The notes under the pieces: generated by a model
Told to the model about the DNA's origin: nothing
The model's database searches: none
The model's input: only the letters and a program-made list of their open reading frames with translations
Source: Gossypium raimondii
Lineage: Eukaryota; Streptophyta; Magnoliopsida; Malvales; Malvaceae
NCBI RefSeq assembly: GCF_025698545.1
Contig: NC_068565.1
Location: forward strand, 7,316,001 to 7,380,000
Reading direction: 5' to 3'
DNA length: 64,000 nt
Shown here: positions 1 to 15,223 of the stretch, piece after piece
Position numbering within the stretch: position 1 is the first letter of the stretch
How the letters are laid out: every line of letters begins with the position of its first letter
Made by a program: the position numbers and the translations under genes

Positions 1-1300
1 ATACGACGTCAATGTCCCAGACATGGTCTTACACTTAAATCTTAAACTGATGCCAACATCCCAGGCGTGGTCTTACACGATATCATATTTCAGCATTCTT
101 GTGGTTCGTATGACTTTCGGATGTCGTAAATCAATCAAATTAAACTCACAATTAATCATCCTATTTTAGAATACAATTCGGCATTGTAGCATACATACAC
201 ACATTTCTATTCGGTTATGTATAAAATAAGTACATTAAATTTATCCTCAATTATTTACTTACGAACTTACCTCGGATGAAGACGAATGGACCGGGACGAC
301 TATTCGACTATTTTTAATTCCCCCTATCCAAATCCAACTTCTTCTTTTCTTGATCTAAATTAATACAAATTTGACTTGTTTAATTATATATTTATTCAAA
401 TTCATCCAAAAACACATAAATAGACAAATTGCAATTTAGCCCTTAATATTTCACATTTTTTATAATTAGTCCCTATTTCACAAAACATAAAATAGTCAAA
501 ATTTAACAATATCATAGCTTGGCTGAATATTCCTTTAGCTCATATAAGCCCACATATTTCATTTGTTTCACATTTTAGCCCCTCAATATCTCATTTTCAC
601 AATTTAACCCAAAATACTCAAATTCATAAAAAATCCCAATACAAAATATATTTATCTAACATCAATCTTTCATATTTCACCTTTTAACATCACAAATCTT
701 ACAAAATCAACAATGGCATAACTCAAATTCATCATCAAATTCCAAAATTTAAGTATGGGCTAGCTAGTATTCAAAGCAACGATCTCAAAAACGTAAAAAT
801 TATCAAAAATCGAATAAAATTCATACCTCAATTTTAACTTAAAAGTGTCTAACCCTTAAACAAAGTAAATGGCTTCCTTTTCTTCTCACATTTAGCCATA
901 AAAGATGAACATGCATGTGGTTTCTTTATTGTTTTATTTTAGTTAATATATTTTAAAAGCCATTTTACCTTTTTAACCTTTATAATTAAACATAAAAAAT
1001 CATATAATCTAAGTCCATTACCATCCATGCTAATTTTCAATGGCTAAATTACAACATAAGGGCTCCACATTATAAAAGCCATAACAATATAGGACTTTAA
1101 CAAATAGCTAGCCACTTTTACATTTTACGCGATTAAGTCATTTTATAAAATCGAGCACACAAACGATAAAATTTTCACACGAAATTTTCACATATAGATT
1201 AACATGCTGTAGACACCAAAAATAATATTAAAATATTTTTTTACTCAGATTTGTGGTCCCGAAACCACTGTCCGACTAGAGTCTAAATCGGGCTGTTACA
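1..1300 (-). repeat. Ty3/gypsy LTR fragment, minus orientation
   Basis: AT-rich non-coding DNA ending at 1300 in GGCTGTTACA. Read on the minus strand this is TGTAACAGCC, the usual start of a cotton-type gypsy LTR. The same terminus recurs at 30192, where the flanking text is also LTR-like. No reading frame of note is present. The other end of the LTR lies outside the window or is unrecognised, so the left limit is simply the window edge. Confidence 0.55.
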
Positions 1301-1530
1301 AGAAAGATTATTTATTTTCTTTCTTTAGAAAAAAAACTCCAAAATCAGTTGTGCTTCTATTAGACATAATAAGTGGAAAAAAGAATAGAAATTTCTATAA
1401 TCCAGATTACCACCATAACCTTTTGGACCATGTTAGTTCATAAAGTTATCTGTAGTTTCACTCATAATCCTGTAAATCTTCTCTTTGAAATTGTGAATGA
1501 TTACATTATGTTTATATATTAAACCATTGC

Positions 1531-1820
1531 AGTCCTTGTTGGTATGGAATGAAGGGAAGTCCTTAAAGTTGTTAGGTACATGTTTGAAGGATTCAATTGT
1601 GGAATCTCAAGTTTTAAGGTCCATATAAGTGGACTTATTGTGTGTTCTGAGTTTTCCTAAGGATAGGCCAACAATGTCTTCAGTAAATTTTATGTTAGCA
1701 AACGGAGATGCGAATTTGCCTCATCCAAAAGAGTCTGGTTTCTTCACTGAAAAGAGTTTGAATGTAGATATAGCAGCATCAAAGAATGCAGATACTATAG
1801 CAATGCTTGGAGGGAGATAG
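1531..1820 (+). pseudogene. 3' exon remnant of an S-receptor-like kinase
   Basis: Only the last exon of a G-type lectin S-receptor-like kinase is recognisable. It covers the C-terminal end of the kinase domain, with the DRPTMSSV motif at about 1659-1682 and the PHPKESGFFTEKSLN tail that follows it in this family. The frame carries a TAA at about 1624-1626, just before the LLCV segment, and nothing of exons 1-6 is visible upstream, where a gypsy LTR ends at 1300. It is therefore a dead 3' fragment. It lies upstream of, and in the same orientation as, the other copies of the cluster, so it marks the left edge of the gene family in this window. A copia element inserted 46 bp after its stop codon. 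Confidence 0.8.
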
Positions 1821-1866
1821 AAATTCCTAAAAGTGGTTCAATTCTGTAATTTGGGGGAGTTAATAC

Positions 1867-2293
1867 TGTTGAGTATGACTCTTATTTCAGTCAAATTTGA
1901 GAAATAATCTTTCAATTAAACTCTATTTATTTATTTCAATCAAACTCTAATTAGTCTAGATTATTTTATTATTATTTGACCTATAAATTTAGCCTATAAA
2001 TAGACTCTTTTACAACCTTAGAAATGACACCCATTAGAAATTAGAACTCATAACACATTTAGAGAATTTTGTGTTTACATTTTGAGGGTTCTTTGTTTTC
2101 TGGTTTTTGGGGTTTAGTTTTTATCTCCATCTTTTGTACTCTTCGTTCTTTTGCCATTATAATAAAATTATCTTTGGCCGTGGTTTTTTTATCCTCTTTG
2201 AAGGCATTTTTCCATGTTAAATTTGTGTATTCAATTTCTCAATTTATTCCACTATTCTTTGTTACTTGTTGTTTAATCGGGTCGATCCCAATA
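1867..2293 (+). repeat. 5' LTR of copia element
   Basis: Starts TGTTGAGTATGAC and ends CCCAATA, where CA has probably mutated to TA (the 3' LTR ends CCCAACA). A TATA-box-like TATAAATA lies at 1995-2002, in the expected promoter position within the LTR. The primer-binding site follows 2 bp after the end. Confidence 0.8.
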
Positions 2294-2295
2294 AG

Positions 2296-2307
2296 TGGTA
2301 TCAGAGC
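2296..2307 (+). other. Primer-binding site (initiator Met-tRNA type)
   Basis: TGGTATCAGAGC, the canonical plant copia primer-binding sequence complementary to the 3' end of initiator methionine tRNA. It lies two bases after the 5' LTR. Confidence 0.92.
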
Positions 2308-2340
2308 TAGTTTAATTTTCATAGATCAACTCATTTAGAG

Positions 2341-3760
2341 ATGGCAACAACAAGGTTTGAAATTGAGAAGTTCGATGGTGAGACAAATTTCAATCTATGG
2401 CAAGTTTGGATGATGGTAATTCTAGTTTAAACCGACTTGAAAAATGTTGTTACAGGGAAAAAGCCTAAGAATCTAAATCAAACAGAATGGGAATAGCTTG
2501 ATGAAAAGGCCTTGTCTGCAATCCAGTTATGACTCGCGAATACGGTATTGTAGGAGGTATTGATGGAGAAGACCTCATCCACATTGTGGAAAAGGTTAGA
2601 AACTCTTTATGCGACTAAGTCTCTAGCTAACCGTTTAGTGTTGAAACAACGTCTATTTAAGTTTTGCATGAACGAATGTGATCTTCTTAGAGATCACATC
2701 AGTCAACTCATTACTCTTTTAAATGATTTAAAGAACGTTGAGGTTTATATTGACGATGAAGATCAGGCTATGCTATTATTGTGCTCTTTACCCCATTCAT
2801 ACAAGTCTTTTAGGGAGACCCTAATTTATGGCATAGACAAACTCTCGTTCGAAGATGTAAAGGGTCATTTGTTGAGTAGAGACAAACTCGACAATAAGTT
2901 TGGTTTGGATAGCAAGGCAGATAGGCAAGCTTCCATTTTGGTAGCATCAAAGAAACGAGACAAAATGTGTCGCTATTGTAAAAAGTTAGGTCACGTTAAA
3001 GCAGATTGTTATAAACTGAGAAATAAAAGAGCTGCTGAGAGTAACGAGGAAGATGTAGCTGGTGCTAATTTGGTCGATGAAAGCGGTGATGATTTCTTGT
3101 TAGTGTCAACGAACGATAACTCCAAGCTCACATCCGAGTGGACCTTAGATTCGAGATGGTCTTTCCACATGTGTCCCAATAGAGAATGGTTCTCCACATA
3201 CAGTTTGGTTGAAGGTGGATTTGTGCGTATGGGAAACGATTCATCTAGTAAAGTAATTGGTATTGGTACTGTTAAAATTAGGATACACGATGGGATGATT
3301 AGGACACTCTCAGATGTCAGGTATGTACCTAATTTACGAAAGAATCTCATCTCCTTGAGTATTTTAGACTTGAAATGATGCAGAATCAACATCGAGTCGA
3401 GCGACATTAAAGTGTCTAGTGGAGCTCTCGTTTTGTTAAAAGGTAAAAGAATCGGCAATCTTTATATTCTGAAAGGTGCTACAGTGACTGGTGAAATCGG
3501 AAGTCCCTTATCCGTTACAGAGTCAAATTCAACTCGTTTGGAGTTGAGACAACTTGGTCATATGAGGGAAAAAGGTATGACTGTTTCGTTGAAGAGAGAT
3601 TCTTTTTTGGATGCAGGTTTTGAAAAGTTAAGGCATTGTGTTCGTGAAAATCAGACTCAGGTTAATTTTAATTCGGCAGCGTACAAGTCGAAGGCTAGAA
3701 GTTTTCCAGTTTCTAAGCACAGATTCGACTCAATTAATTCTTTGCATAGTTCAAGATAGG
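2341..3760 (+). pseudogene. copia gag / protease remnant
   Basis: The frame opens with ATG at 2341 and has several stops before 2560. It is then open from 2560 to 3378 and, after a TGA at 3376-3378, from 3412 to 3759. The protein is a copia Gag (gag-polypeptide/UBN2 type) with a CCHC zinc knuckle, CRYCKKLGHVKADC, at about 2968-3009. The start of the aspartic protease region follows, with a DSRWSFHMC segment where active elements have D-S/T-G-like residues. The GAG pre-integrase region is only hinted at by the LRQLGHMREKGM stretch. The catalytic integrase and all RT/RNase H motifs are absent. No functional product is expected. Confidence 0.82.
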
Positions 3761-3788
3761 CTTGTGGCGGGCTTTGGCAAAGATGGCA

Positions 3789-4204
3789 TTGGGAAAATAT
3801 GAGTCAAGGTGGAGATAATCCTTCAGTTAAACTCTGTTTATTTGTTTTAATCAAACTTTGATTCGTCTAGATTGTTTTTTAATCATTTGACCTATGAATT
3901 TACCCTATAGATAGGCTCTTTTACAACCTTAGAAATGACACCCGTTAGAGATTAGAACTCATAACACATTTAGAGAATTTTGTGTTTACGTTTTGAGGGT
4001 TTTTTGTTTTCGGGTTTTTGGGATTTAATTTTTATCTCCATCTTTTGTAGTCTTTGTTCTTTTGTCATTATAATAAAATTATCTTTGCCCGTGGTTTTTT
4101 TAACCTCTTTGGAGGAGTTTTTCCACGATAAATTTGTGTGTTCAATTTCTTAATTTATTCCGCTATTTTTTGTTACTTGCTACTTAATCGGGTCGATCCC
4201 AACA
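3789..4204 (+). repeat. 3' LTR of copia element
   Basis: Aligns along its length with the 5' LTR, with scattered substitutions and an altered first ~35 bp. It ends ...GGTCGATCCCAACA at 4204. The exact start near 3789 is uncertain because the first bases differ from the 5' copy. Confidence 0.75.
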
Positions 4205-4209
4205 ATTAC

Positions 4210-4621
4210 ATAATTGAATGTTTTAATTATTATTATCATTCAATGCTTCTTTTGTCTATGAATCAAGAATAAATATTAGGATAGTCTTGAAAAAAACAAT
4301 GCACTTGAGATCAGTTTCTTTAAATAAATGAATAAATATATGGTTAATTTTGAACAACAATGCCCTTGAGATCAGCTTCTTGCTGAACAGGTGAATAAAT
4401 GATAAAAAATAAATATGGAAAATTTTATGTATACATGTGTTAGTCTATTTTGTCAATTTTCAGATGACTTTTCAATCTTTTTAATACATAACTATTCCTA
4501 CACGGCTTTAGAATTTTCTAATCAAAGGGCTAAGTCAAATAAAAATTGGGTTTTTTTGGGTGTCAAATTTGTGGAGTGCAATGAAAATCCCGTGGAATAT
4601 TGTGACCCCTTTCGGACAAAC
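4210..4621 (+). other. Upstream region of first kinase copy
   Basis: AT-rich sequence between the copia target site and the first receptor-kinase ATG. It should contain the promoter and leader of the pseudogene, but I see no clear TATA box. A longer in-frame open stretch starts at 4415, but the part before 4622 does not resemble the family and would put the signal peptide far from the N terminus, so I start the gene at 4622. Confidence 0.4.
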
Positions 4622-7851
<3,230 letters not shown>

Positions 7852-8711
7852 CATGTTTAAGTTTCCTTTATTATAGTTCGAACGCATTGTGCAGACAATT
7901 CAAGGCAGAAATTGCGTTTTATATGTAGAATTCATCTAAATTCATGATTTTAGACTAAGCCATACTTTTCTCTAAGTCATCTGGCACTGCTATATTAAAT
8001 ATATATGAAGGTGGAAAATATGGCAATGTATGTAACATCATTTTGTTAACATCATGGACTTGACATTTTTATGCGTCACTATTTTTTGGAACATAGCTTA
8101 AAGACCAAGACTAGTCTTCTTCCAGTTAGTCTAATTTGTAAACTTTTCAACACCTTATCTCTGAGAGCCGTGGAATATTATATTATGAATGAATCCAAGG
8201 TAACTCTTATAGCCATTTATACAACATTCATTCATTCAGGTCAATGATACCGATTGCTTCTGCTGCTTTGGCAAATATTTATATATGGCTTCTGCTACAG
8301 GTATTTGTCTTTCTCTACTAGTTTCTTAGCTATCAGATAACTTTTTTCTTTGGGAATACCATAAGTGGTATTCCCAGGCTTAGTCATTTAGCAGTATAGA
8401 TTGAAATTGAAAGCATTGAAACTCTGAACCCTTAGTCAAGTAAACTCAGATACCATGTTGCTGATTGTTAGGGATGAAAGTTTAAACAAATTAGTACGGA
8501 TTCAAGGTTGATGTTGAATGTTCTTCATTTGCATGCTTGTGGATGTTTAAAGCAGACTGTGACACCTTGGGTCCATGACAGCTAATAGTTTGAAATAAAA
8601 TAATATAGTTGGGAACAAGCAGATATCTTAGCTGAATATCTGATCATTTCTCCAACACAAAGCTAGATCCAGTTTTCTTTGTTTCATTTTGATTACTTAA
8701 AAGGTAAAAAA
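7852..8711 (+). other. Intergenic spacer and 5' region of second kinase gene
   Basis: About 860 bp between the stop of the first copy and the ATG of the next. It should hold the 3' UTR of one and the promoter of the other. It is AT-rich, with no other gene, no tandem repeat and no transposon end that I recognise. Confidence 0.5.
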
Positions 8712-11700
8712 ATGATCTCAAAAACCCAATTTGTTTATCCTGTTCTCCTGCTGATGTTCTCATCCCACATATTCAAATATTCAAATGCTGTGGTGGACAC
8801 AATCTCACCAGGGCAACAGTTGAATATCTCACAAACTATAGTATCAGCTGGTCAAATGTTTGAATTAGGATTTTTTCCCCCTACCAATTCAACCAATTAC
8901 TATATGGGAATTTGGTACAAGAATATCCCGGAGAAAACAGTTGTTTGGATAGCAAACCGAGATTATCCTGTCACTGGTTCCGCAGTTTTAAGTATTAGTG
9001 TTGATAGTAACCTAGTGATCAGGCATGGTAGGATAGTCTACATGGTGACAGATATAGTAACTAATGGAAATGTCACTGCTACATTGTTGGATTCAGGAAA
9101 TCTTGTTGTGAGAGATGAAAAATCTAACACCTTATGGCAGAGCTTTGACTTCCCTTGTAATACTTTCTTGCCTGGGATGAGACTTGGATATGAAAACAGG
9201 AATGGAAAAAACTGGTCATATGTCTCTTGGAAAAGTGATGATGACCCAAGTCCTGGAAATTTTACCATGAAATTAGATTCTGAACAAGGAAATAGGATTC
9301 TGATATTGAATGGAGATGATGAATACTGGAGATCTAAGCTTTGGGAAGAGGATTCCAACGTATTTGAGAGCCCTCAAGAAGTGAGATTAAACATGTTCAA
9401 TTTTAGCTTTGTTTCTTATCTCTCCATGGCTTATCTTACTTACAACCTCTATAGGGAAGACCTCATTAGTAGATTGATGATTGATTCAAATGGACGGCTA
9501 AGACAATTTTCATGGTCGGGAAATGAGTGGGATGTGTTGAACTCCCAACCTAGAAACGCTTGCGATGTTTTTGCTTACTGTGGAGGCAATTCGAGCTGCA
9601 CCGAAGTTCCATCACCAAATTGTAGCTGTTTACCTGGATTTAAACCAAACTCACCAGAATATTGGAACAAAGCAAACTATAAGTTTGGATGCTCAAGGAT
9701 AAGTAGTTTGCAGTGTGGCAATGACACTAACATCAAGGGTGCAGAGGATGGATTTCGTATGCTGTCTAAAGTAGTACTGCCAAAGGACCCGCTGCCTCTA
9801 CACGTTCAGACTCTAAGTGATTGCCGTTCATCCTGCTTGAATAACTGCTCCTGTGCTGGTTTTTCTTATATCAATCAAAGTTGCTCCATCTGGATTGGCG
9901 AACTTAGGAATTTGCAGCAACTTTCAGCTGATGACATTTCTGGCACAGATTTTTTTCTCAAGCTATCGGCTGCTGATTTGGGTACAGGAAGTAAGAACTT
10001 TCCCTATGCTTCATTTTTTTTGCTCCATTATGTGCATACACTGGTGGATATGATCTAATAAATTTATATATATGGGACTTGCAGAACGCACACCAAGTAA
10101 GAGGAAGCAGTTAATTATTATTATATCAGTGACCATCTCAGCGTCAATTCTTGCTTCAGCCTTGTTCATTTGGAAAGTGAAGATGAAAATGCACAAAAGA
10201 ACAGGTAAAATGTTTCTCTCCAGAAAGTAGCAACATACAAGCAAAAGTTCAATCTTGCTGCAATTTTCAATTTACAAATGCAACACATCACCACAATTTG
10301 GCAGCGAGTCCACCTTGTCTAAGTTTCTCCATTGCACCAGCACCAACAATAAAAATCTGTAGTTTGCTTGTTTATCTAACACTAGATTATATTTAGATTG
10401 TTGGGAATTAATGGTTTGGTTTTGAGTGCATGAACCTGTCCAATACCTGTGCACTCAAACTGAGTATCCATATGTATGCACTCATACTTCATTAATTCTT
10501 GATCAAGCAGGGGAGGACTTGTTATCGTTTGATCTTAGCATTAGTCCAGAACCTACCAAAAATGAACAATCTGGTGTAAAACAACGCCAGAAACATAAGA
10601 AGGAAGTGGAGATTCCAATCTTCAGCTTTTCTAGCGTTTCTGCTGCCACAAACAACTTCTCTGTCTCAAATAAACTTGGAGAAGGTGGTTTTGGACCTGT
10701 ATACAAGGTAAATGATGAAATTTAAATATCATAGTTAAATCATTTTATGGAAGGAAATGCAAAAGCTTTGTTATAAGACTACAGATATTAAATTTCTTTG
10801 AGAAAAAAAGGATTTTTCTGTTTCAGGGAAAATTATTGAAAGGGAATGAAGTAGCTGTAAAAAGGCTGTCAAGAAAATCTGGACAAGGTTGGAATGAGTT
10901 AAAAAATGAGGCAGTGCTCATAGCCAAACTCCAACACAAGAATCTTGTGAAACTTCTTGGTTGTTGTATTGAAGGAGATGAAAAGATTCTTGTCTATGAG
11001 TATTTGCCAAACAAGAGCTTAGACTTATTCCTCTTTGGTAACTTTCTTCTCATGTTTTCTTTTTCCCCACTTGATTGTTATGACAGGTTTGTTTTTTTGT
11101 TGTTTTAAACCCATGAAGGTACCAATAACATTTTTGCACTAGCTTGGGGAACTCGTATTCGGATCGTTGACGGGATTGCTCAAGGTCTACTTTATCTCCA
11201 TCAATTTTCCAGGCTACAGATTATTCACAGGGATTTGAAGGCCAGCAACATTTTGTTGGATGAAGACATGAATCCAAAAATTTCAGATTTTGGGATGGCA
11301 AGAAGTTTTGGAGGCACCGAACCACGAGCAACCGACCGAATTGTTGGAACTTAGTAAGTAGCTAGTAATGTATATGGATCCTCTTAAGGCGAGCTGCATT
11401 TGCTATTGTTGTTTCTGTAATTTTATACATATTCTTTCACTTGGTGTATAACTGCATCTGTTCTTAATTATGAAGCTAGTGAATAACTTGATTGTTAATG
11501 AAACGCAGTGGCTACATGGCTCCAGAGTATGCTCTCGAAGGTGTCTTCTCTGTGAAATCAGATATCTTCAGCTTCGGAGTTTTGTTGTTAGAGATTTTAA
11601 GTGGCATGAAGAACACTGGCTTTTATCAGAGCAGTTCCCTCAATCTTCTTGGATATGTGAGTGACTTAATGTATACACTGAATCATTTAAGTTTTGCTAT

Positions 11701-12079
11701 GTTTTAGAATCTATTAAGGATGGTTCTAAAAGATATCAGACCAATATTTACCATCGAATGGCAGGCATGGGATCTGTGGATAAGCAGTAGGCCATTGGAG
11801 TTGATGGATATTGTAATGAAAGATAGTTCTTGTGCCAATGCAGCAATTAGATACATTAACATTGCACTTCTGTGTGTTCAAGAACATGCAGCCGACAGAC
11901 CAACCATGTCTGAGGTTGTCTTGATGCTGAGCAATGAACTTACCTGCTTGCCTTCTCCAAAAAGACCAGCTTTCTCAAATGTCAGAAGTATGGTAGACTC
12001 GATCCCAAATCCAAGTCACTGGAAGCCAGAGACCTGTTCTGAGAATGAACTAACAATCTCAGCTATGGATGCTCGATGA
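8712..12079 (+). CDS. G-type lectin S-receptor-like Ser/Thr kinase
   Basis: Predicted plasma-membrane receptor kinase of 834 residues. Exons: 8712-9990, 10085-10204, 10511-10707, 10827-11037, 11119-11353, 11509-11656, 11765-12079, all GT-AG with matching phases. Order: signal peptide (1 to ~26), B-lectin, S-locus glycoprotein/EGF-like cysteines, PAN ([16 protein letters not shown]), membrane helix in exon 2, kinase from about 512. Catalytic elements are present: [21 protein letters not shown] near 641, DFGMAR near 660, [12 protein letters not shown] makes it an RD kinase. I chose the ATG at 8712 because it is the first ATG in frame and puts the hydrophobic stretch at the N terminus. Exon 5 begins [10 protein letters not shown] where relatives have D-P-T-K-K-R-type residues, with equal length, so the splice site used is the one at 11118/11119. 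The ligand is unknown. General layout resembles Arabidopsis At4g03230-like proteins, judged from memory. Confidence 0.9.
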
Positions 12080-12689
12080 AACTTTGTATTTGCTTACCTT
12101 TTTTTTTCATTTTCCTCTTTTTCAATTCATCAACAAAATTAATTGCAGGAGGTTTCCCATTATATATAAAAACACCAACTTTAAAATTAGAAATTGTGAG
12201 CTATATTTATGTCGGTAATTTCTAAAATGATTTATTCATTCTAATTTTTATTAAAATAAAATATTAATTATTTTTATTATCATTAACATTAAAATCCTTA
12301 TTAAAGTAAAATTACTTAATTGATTATTTAATTTTATATTTACATTGATACAATAAATTAATAATTTCTTATTAAACTAAAATATCAATTAATTTTGATG
12401 TGAAACTCTTTTAATTAATATTTTTACTAAATATTAACTAATTTTATTTTAATTAATTTGTTTGTTTAGTAAACTTAAATATAAAGAGAAAATTGATAAC
12501 TTTGAGATGGCATCCGTAAGTTTTATAGGCACAAAGCTTTTAAAAAAAAATTAAGTTTTTGCTCTTTTTTTTTTTTACTCAATTGGCTATTTAAATTGTC
12601 AAAATATATCAAAAAGTTCTTAAACTTTTTTTTTAACCTAAGCCTCTTCTTTTTTTTTTCATTCAATTGGGTATTTGAATTACCAAAAT
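12080..12689. other. AT-rich intergenic DNA
   Basis: 3' UTR of the kinase gene followed by very AT-rich sequence with homopolymer runs. I see no gene and no defined element. Confidence 0.5.
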
Positions 12690-12990
12690 GTATCAAAAAA
12701 GCCAGCGGTAGATCTAGGAGGCTGGTAGGGGCCCAGCCCTCTAAAATAGAAAATTTTTTATTTAGACCCTTTATAATTTATAAAATTTTAAATTAGTAAT
12801 GTTAAATTTGTACTTTATCCCCCAAAAAGGATAAATTTTGATTAATCCTCTAAATATTATAAATATATAGGCTATTAAAATGATAAAATTATATTTTAAC
12901 TATTATAAAAGTATATAATTTAATTTCACCCCAAAAAAATTCTGATTTCGCCCTTGCCCCCTAAATCGTATTTCTGAATTCGTCACTAAA
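12690..12990. repeat. Dispersed repeat of unknown class
   Basis: The block from AGCGGTAGATCTAGGAGG to GAATTCGTCACTA has the composition of a common cotton dispersed repeat: lines of AAAATTT separated by CCCTTT motifs, closing with TTCGCCCTTGCCCCC. It has no coding capacity. Class (MITE- or SINE-like) is not determinable here. Confidence 0.35.
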
Positions 12991-13466
12991 AGACACCCTT
13001 TAACATAAAATATATAACTCTAAGTTGCATCACGTGCTAGAATTATTTTAAATATTGTTAAGATTATTTATATATTATTTATAATGTATAAAGGTAGACT
13101 TTAATGCATTGAAAGGCCATAGAAAAATGATTCATAAAAAATTTATGTTTACATATATAAATGAATTATTGTTAATAAAATTTGAAAATTTAAATTTGAT
13201 TTGTTTGGAAATTAAATTTTTAAAAAACAATATAGTTTGAAAGTTAGAAATTTTGGAGAAACAATTTTTTGTTCTCTGTACTGAATGTTTGAAGTCATGT
13301 CCTTTATTATAAAATTGGGAGTATTTTATAGAGAGCTCGTGCCTCTTCACAACATTTTTCTCTAGGGAATTCAATTCCTTCCATTATTACAAAGATTGCA
13401 TAATAGCTACATTTTAGATTATTATTATCATTTGCAGAGAATATATTCTTCGATTACAACATTTTT
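12991..13466. other. AT-rich spacer
   Basis: Low-complexity AT-rich DNA before the minisatellite. Nothing recognisable. Confidence 0.45.
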
Positions 13467-13765
13467 ATAGGGAATCTCACTGTTCATTCTTGGTTGCTTT
13501 TAGCAGGGAATCTTACTGTTCATTTTTGTCTGTGCTCTGCAGGGAATCTCATTGTTCACTCTTGGTTGCTTTTGGTAGGGAATCATTACTATTCATTTCT
13601 GTCTTTGCTCTGCAGGGAATCTCACTGTTCACTCTTGGTTACTTTTAGCAGGGAATCACTCTTGTTCATTTCTGTCTTTGCTCTGCAGGGAATCTCACTA
13701 TTCACTCTTGGTTACTTTTGTCAGGGAATCACTCTTGTTCATTTCTGTCTTTGCTCTGCAGGGAA
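13467..13765 (+). repeat. 73-bp minisatellite, about four copies
   Basis: CAGGGAATCTCA recurs at about 13468, 13540, 13613, 13686 and 13759, a period of 72-73 bp. Each unit contains two related halves of ~36 bp, one with CTCTTGGTTACTTTT and one with TTCATTTCTGTCTTTGCTCTG, each preceded by AGGGAATC. An open frame of 121 codons through it is just a product of the repeat. Confidence 0.9.
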
Positions 13766-14059
13766 TTTCTCATATTCATCTTTTGTTTTTGCCTTAATTC
13801 ATCTCTTGTCTTTGCAAAATTATCATAATTTTTTTCTTGGTTCTGGTGATAGTTACTAAGCTGGTATCGTCTGCAAGATCCACCATTTTGATTGAAGACG
13901 TTGAGGATTTATCGTCTTCTAATCCAAAATTCATTGAGCTTGAGCATTTCAGCCATGAGTTTTTTATATTCCTTCTTGGTCTTGGCTTGAACTAACATTG
14001 CACTAGCAGTCGGTTTTTCTTGAAAGAATTTTGCTGTAGTTTGATCTGGAGTCGTGAAC

Positions 14060-15223
14060 TTACATAATCATGGATTTTTATTGAAGAAATTATCCAAATA
14101 TTTGGAATCATATTTTTCAACGTCAAATTTGTCCCACCATTTCGTTTTGAAATTTCGAACTAATAGTGGAATTCCAACACATGGATCATGTTCATAAGAA
14201 TAATTCCATGAAACAATGTAGGAAATGCACAATTTTGAGAAAAAAATGAATTGTTCGGTAGATGTGCTTTTGGTCTGATTCAGGTTGGAATTTTTCAAAG
14301 AATCTGGGTCATAAATTTTGAATTTTTTCTAGTAAGATTTCGAAAGATGATGGTCCATACCAATTCCACCATTCTTGGAACTAATTTGGGGATTTGAATT
14401 GGGTACCATATTTGAAATATATGAGCCAGGAATGTCTTATATGTTGATTGTCCGTTAGGAAGGCATTGTACCAGAGCATTTGGTAATCCCAATATGTGAA
14501 ATATGGGTGATAGTCTATTTTGGTGGTGAATTTGGCTGGAAATTTCTTTGGAGAATTTGGGTTTTCACCCTAATCTCTTGGTCGAAGAATTTTAACTATT
14601 TGGGCTCTTGAATGGGTGATAAATTTTGGATCTTTTGGGTCTGTATAGTGTTTGAACAATACTAATCCAGTTTGAACCAGTATGTTTTCACAATACTACT
14701 GAGGTTTTTAAGAATCTAATGGCTTAAAATGTCATCTAAAAAGTTTTTTTTACAAGTATATGTAGAGGTTTTTCTGAAAATTTTTCTTCCATAACAATAA
14801 TTTTCTCAAAATATTTGTTTGGAAAATATTGTGAGGATTTTTGGGTAGTAGTCTGTGAAGACATTGTTACTTTTTTAGGAAAACATCCAAGAGAGATGCT
14901 TCTTTTAAAATATTTTGATAGATTTTTGTTTGTGTAAAACAATATATTTATTTTTTAAAACATTTGCTGTTTCCCCATCAATTTGTTTTAGAGGAACTTA
15001 TTCTTTTAATTGAGAAAAGGCTAATGTCACTTTTGGGGATTGAGAAAGGACTCAATCCATTTTTTTTATCGTGAACCAATTTCATTTGATCCTGTGCATC
15101 CTAAACGGATGCATTTTTGGAGGATTTTGATAAGGGTGACAATTTCTCATTTTCTTCTTCAAGGAAAATTCCATACCATGACTTAATTGGTTTTGAGGAA
15201 ATTTAGGTTTTTGTGGTTGGTTC
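14060..15223 (-). pseudogene. Decayed reverse-transcribing-element ORF remnant
   Basis: On the minus strand, short open pieces broken by stops and frameshifts together resemble the non-enzymatic polyprotein region of plant pararetrovirus-like or retroelement sequences, rich in tryptophan pairs (for example KTKWWDKFD near 14130). Two partial open frames are at 14068-14298 and 14295-14492. Most of the same remnant is present again at 16688-17732. It is too degraded to encode a product. The assignment rests on memory of similar plant repeat proteins and is tentative. Confidence 0.4.

Larger units (their letters stand above)
1867..4204 (+). mobile_element. Internally deleted Ty1/copia LTR retrotransposon
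   Basis: Two direct LTRs (1867-2293 and about 3789-4204) flank a primer-binding site and a gag-protease remnant. The flanking 5-bp target site reads AATAC at 1862-1866 and ATTAC at 4205-4209, one mismatch. The internal region stops shortly after the start of pol: integrase, reverse transcriptase and RNase H are missing, and the sequence passes directly to the 3' LTR. Stop codons in gag and clear divergence between the LTRs indicate an old, inactive, internally deleted copy. Confidence 0.85.

Noticed and set aside
4415..4621. Upstream extension of the first kinase reading frame
   Set aside because: The added residues do not match the family and would bury the signal peptide; the ATG at 4622 fits the relatives.
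13494..13859. Open frame of 121 codons
   Set aside because: Wholly inside the 73-bp minisatellite; the protein is just the repeat translated.
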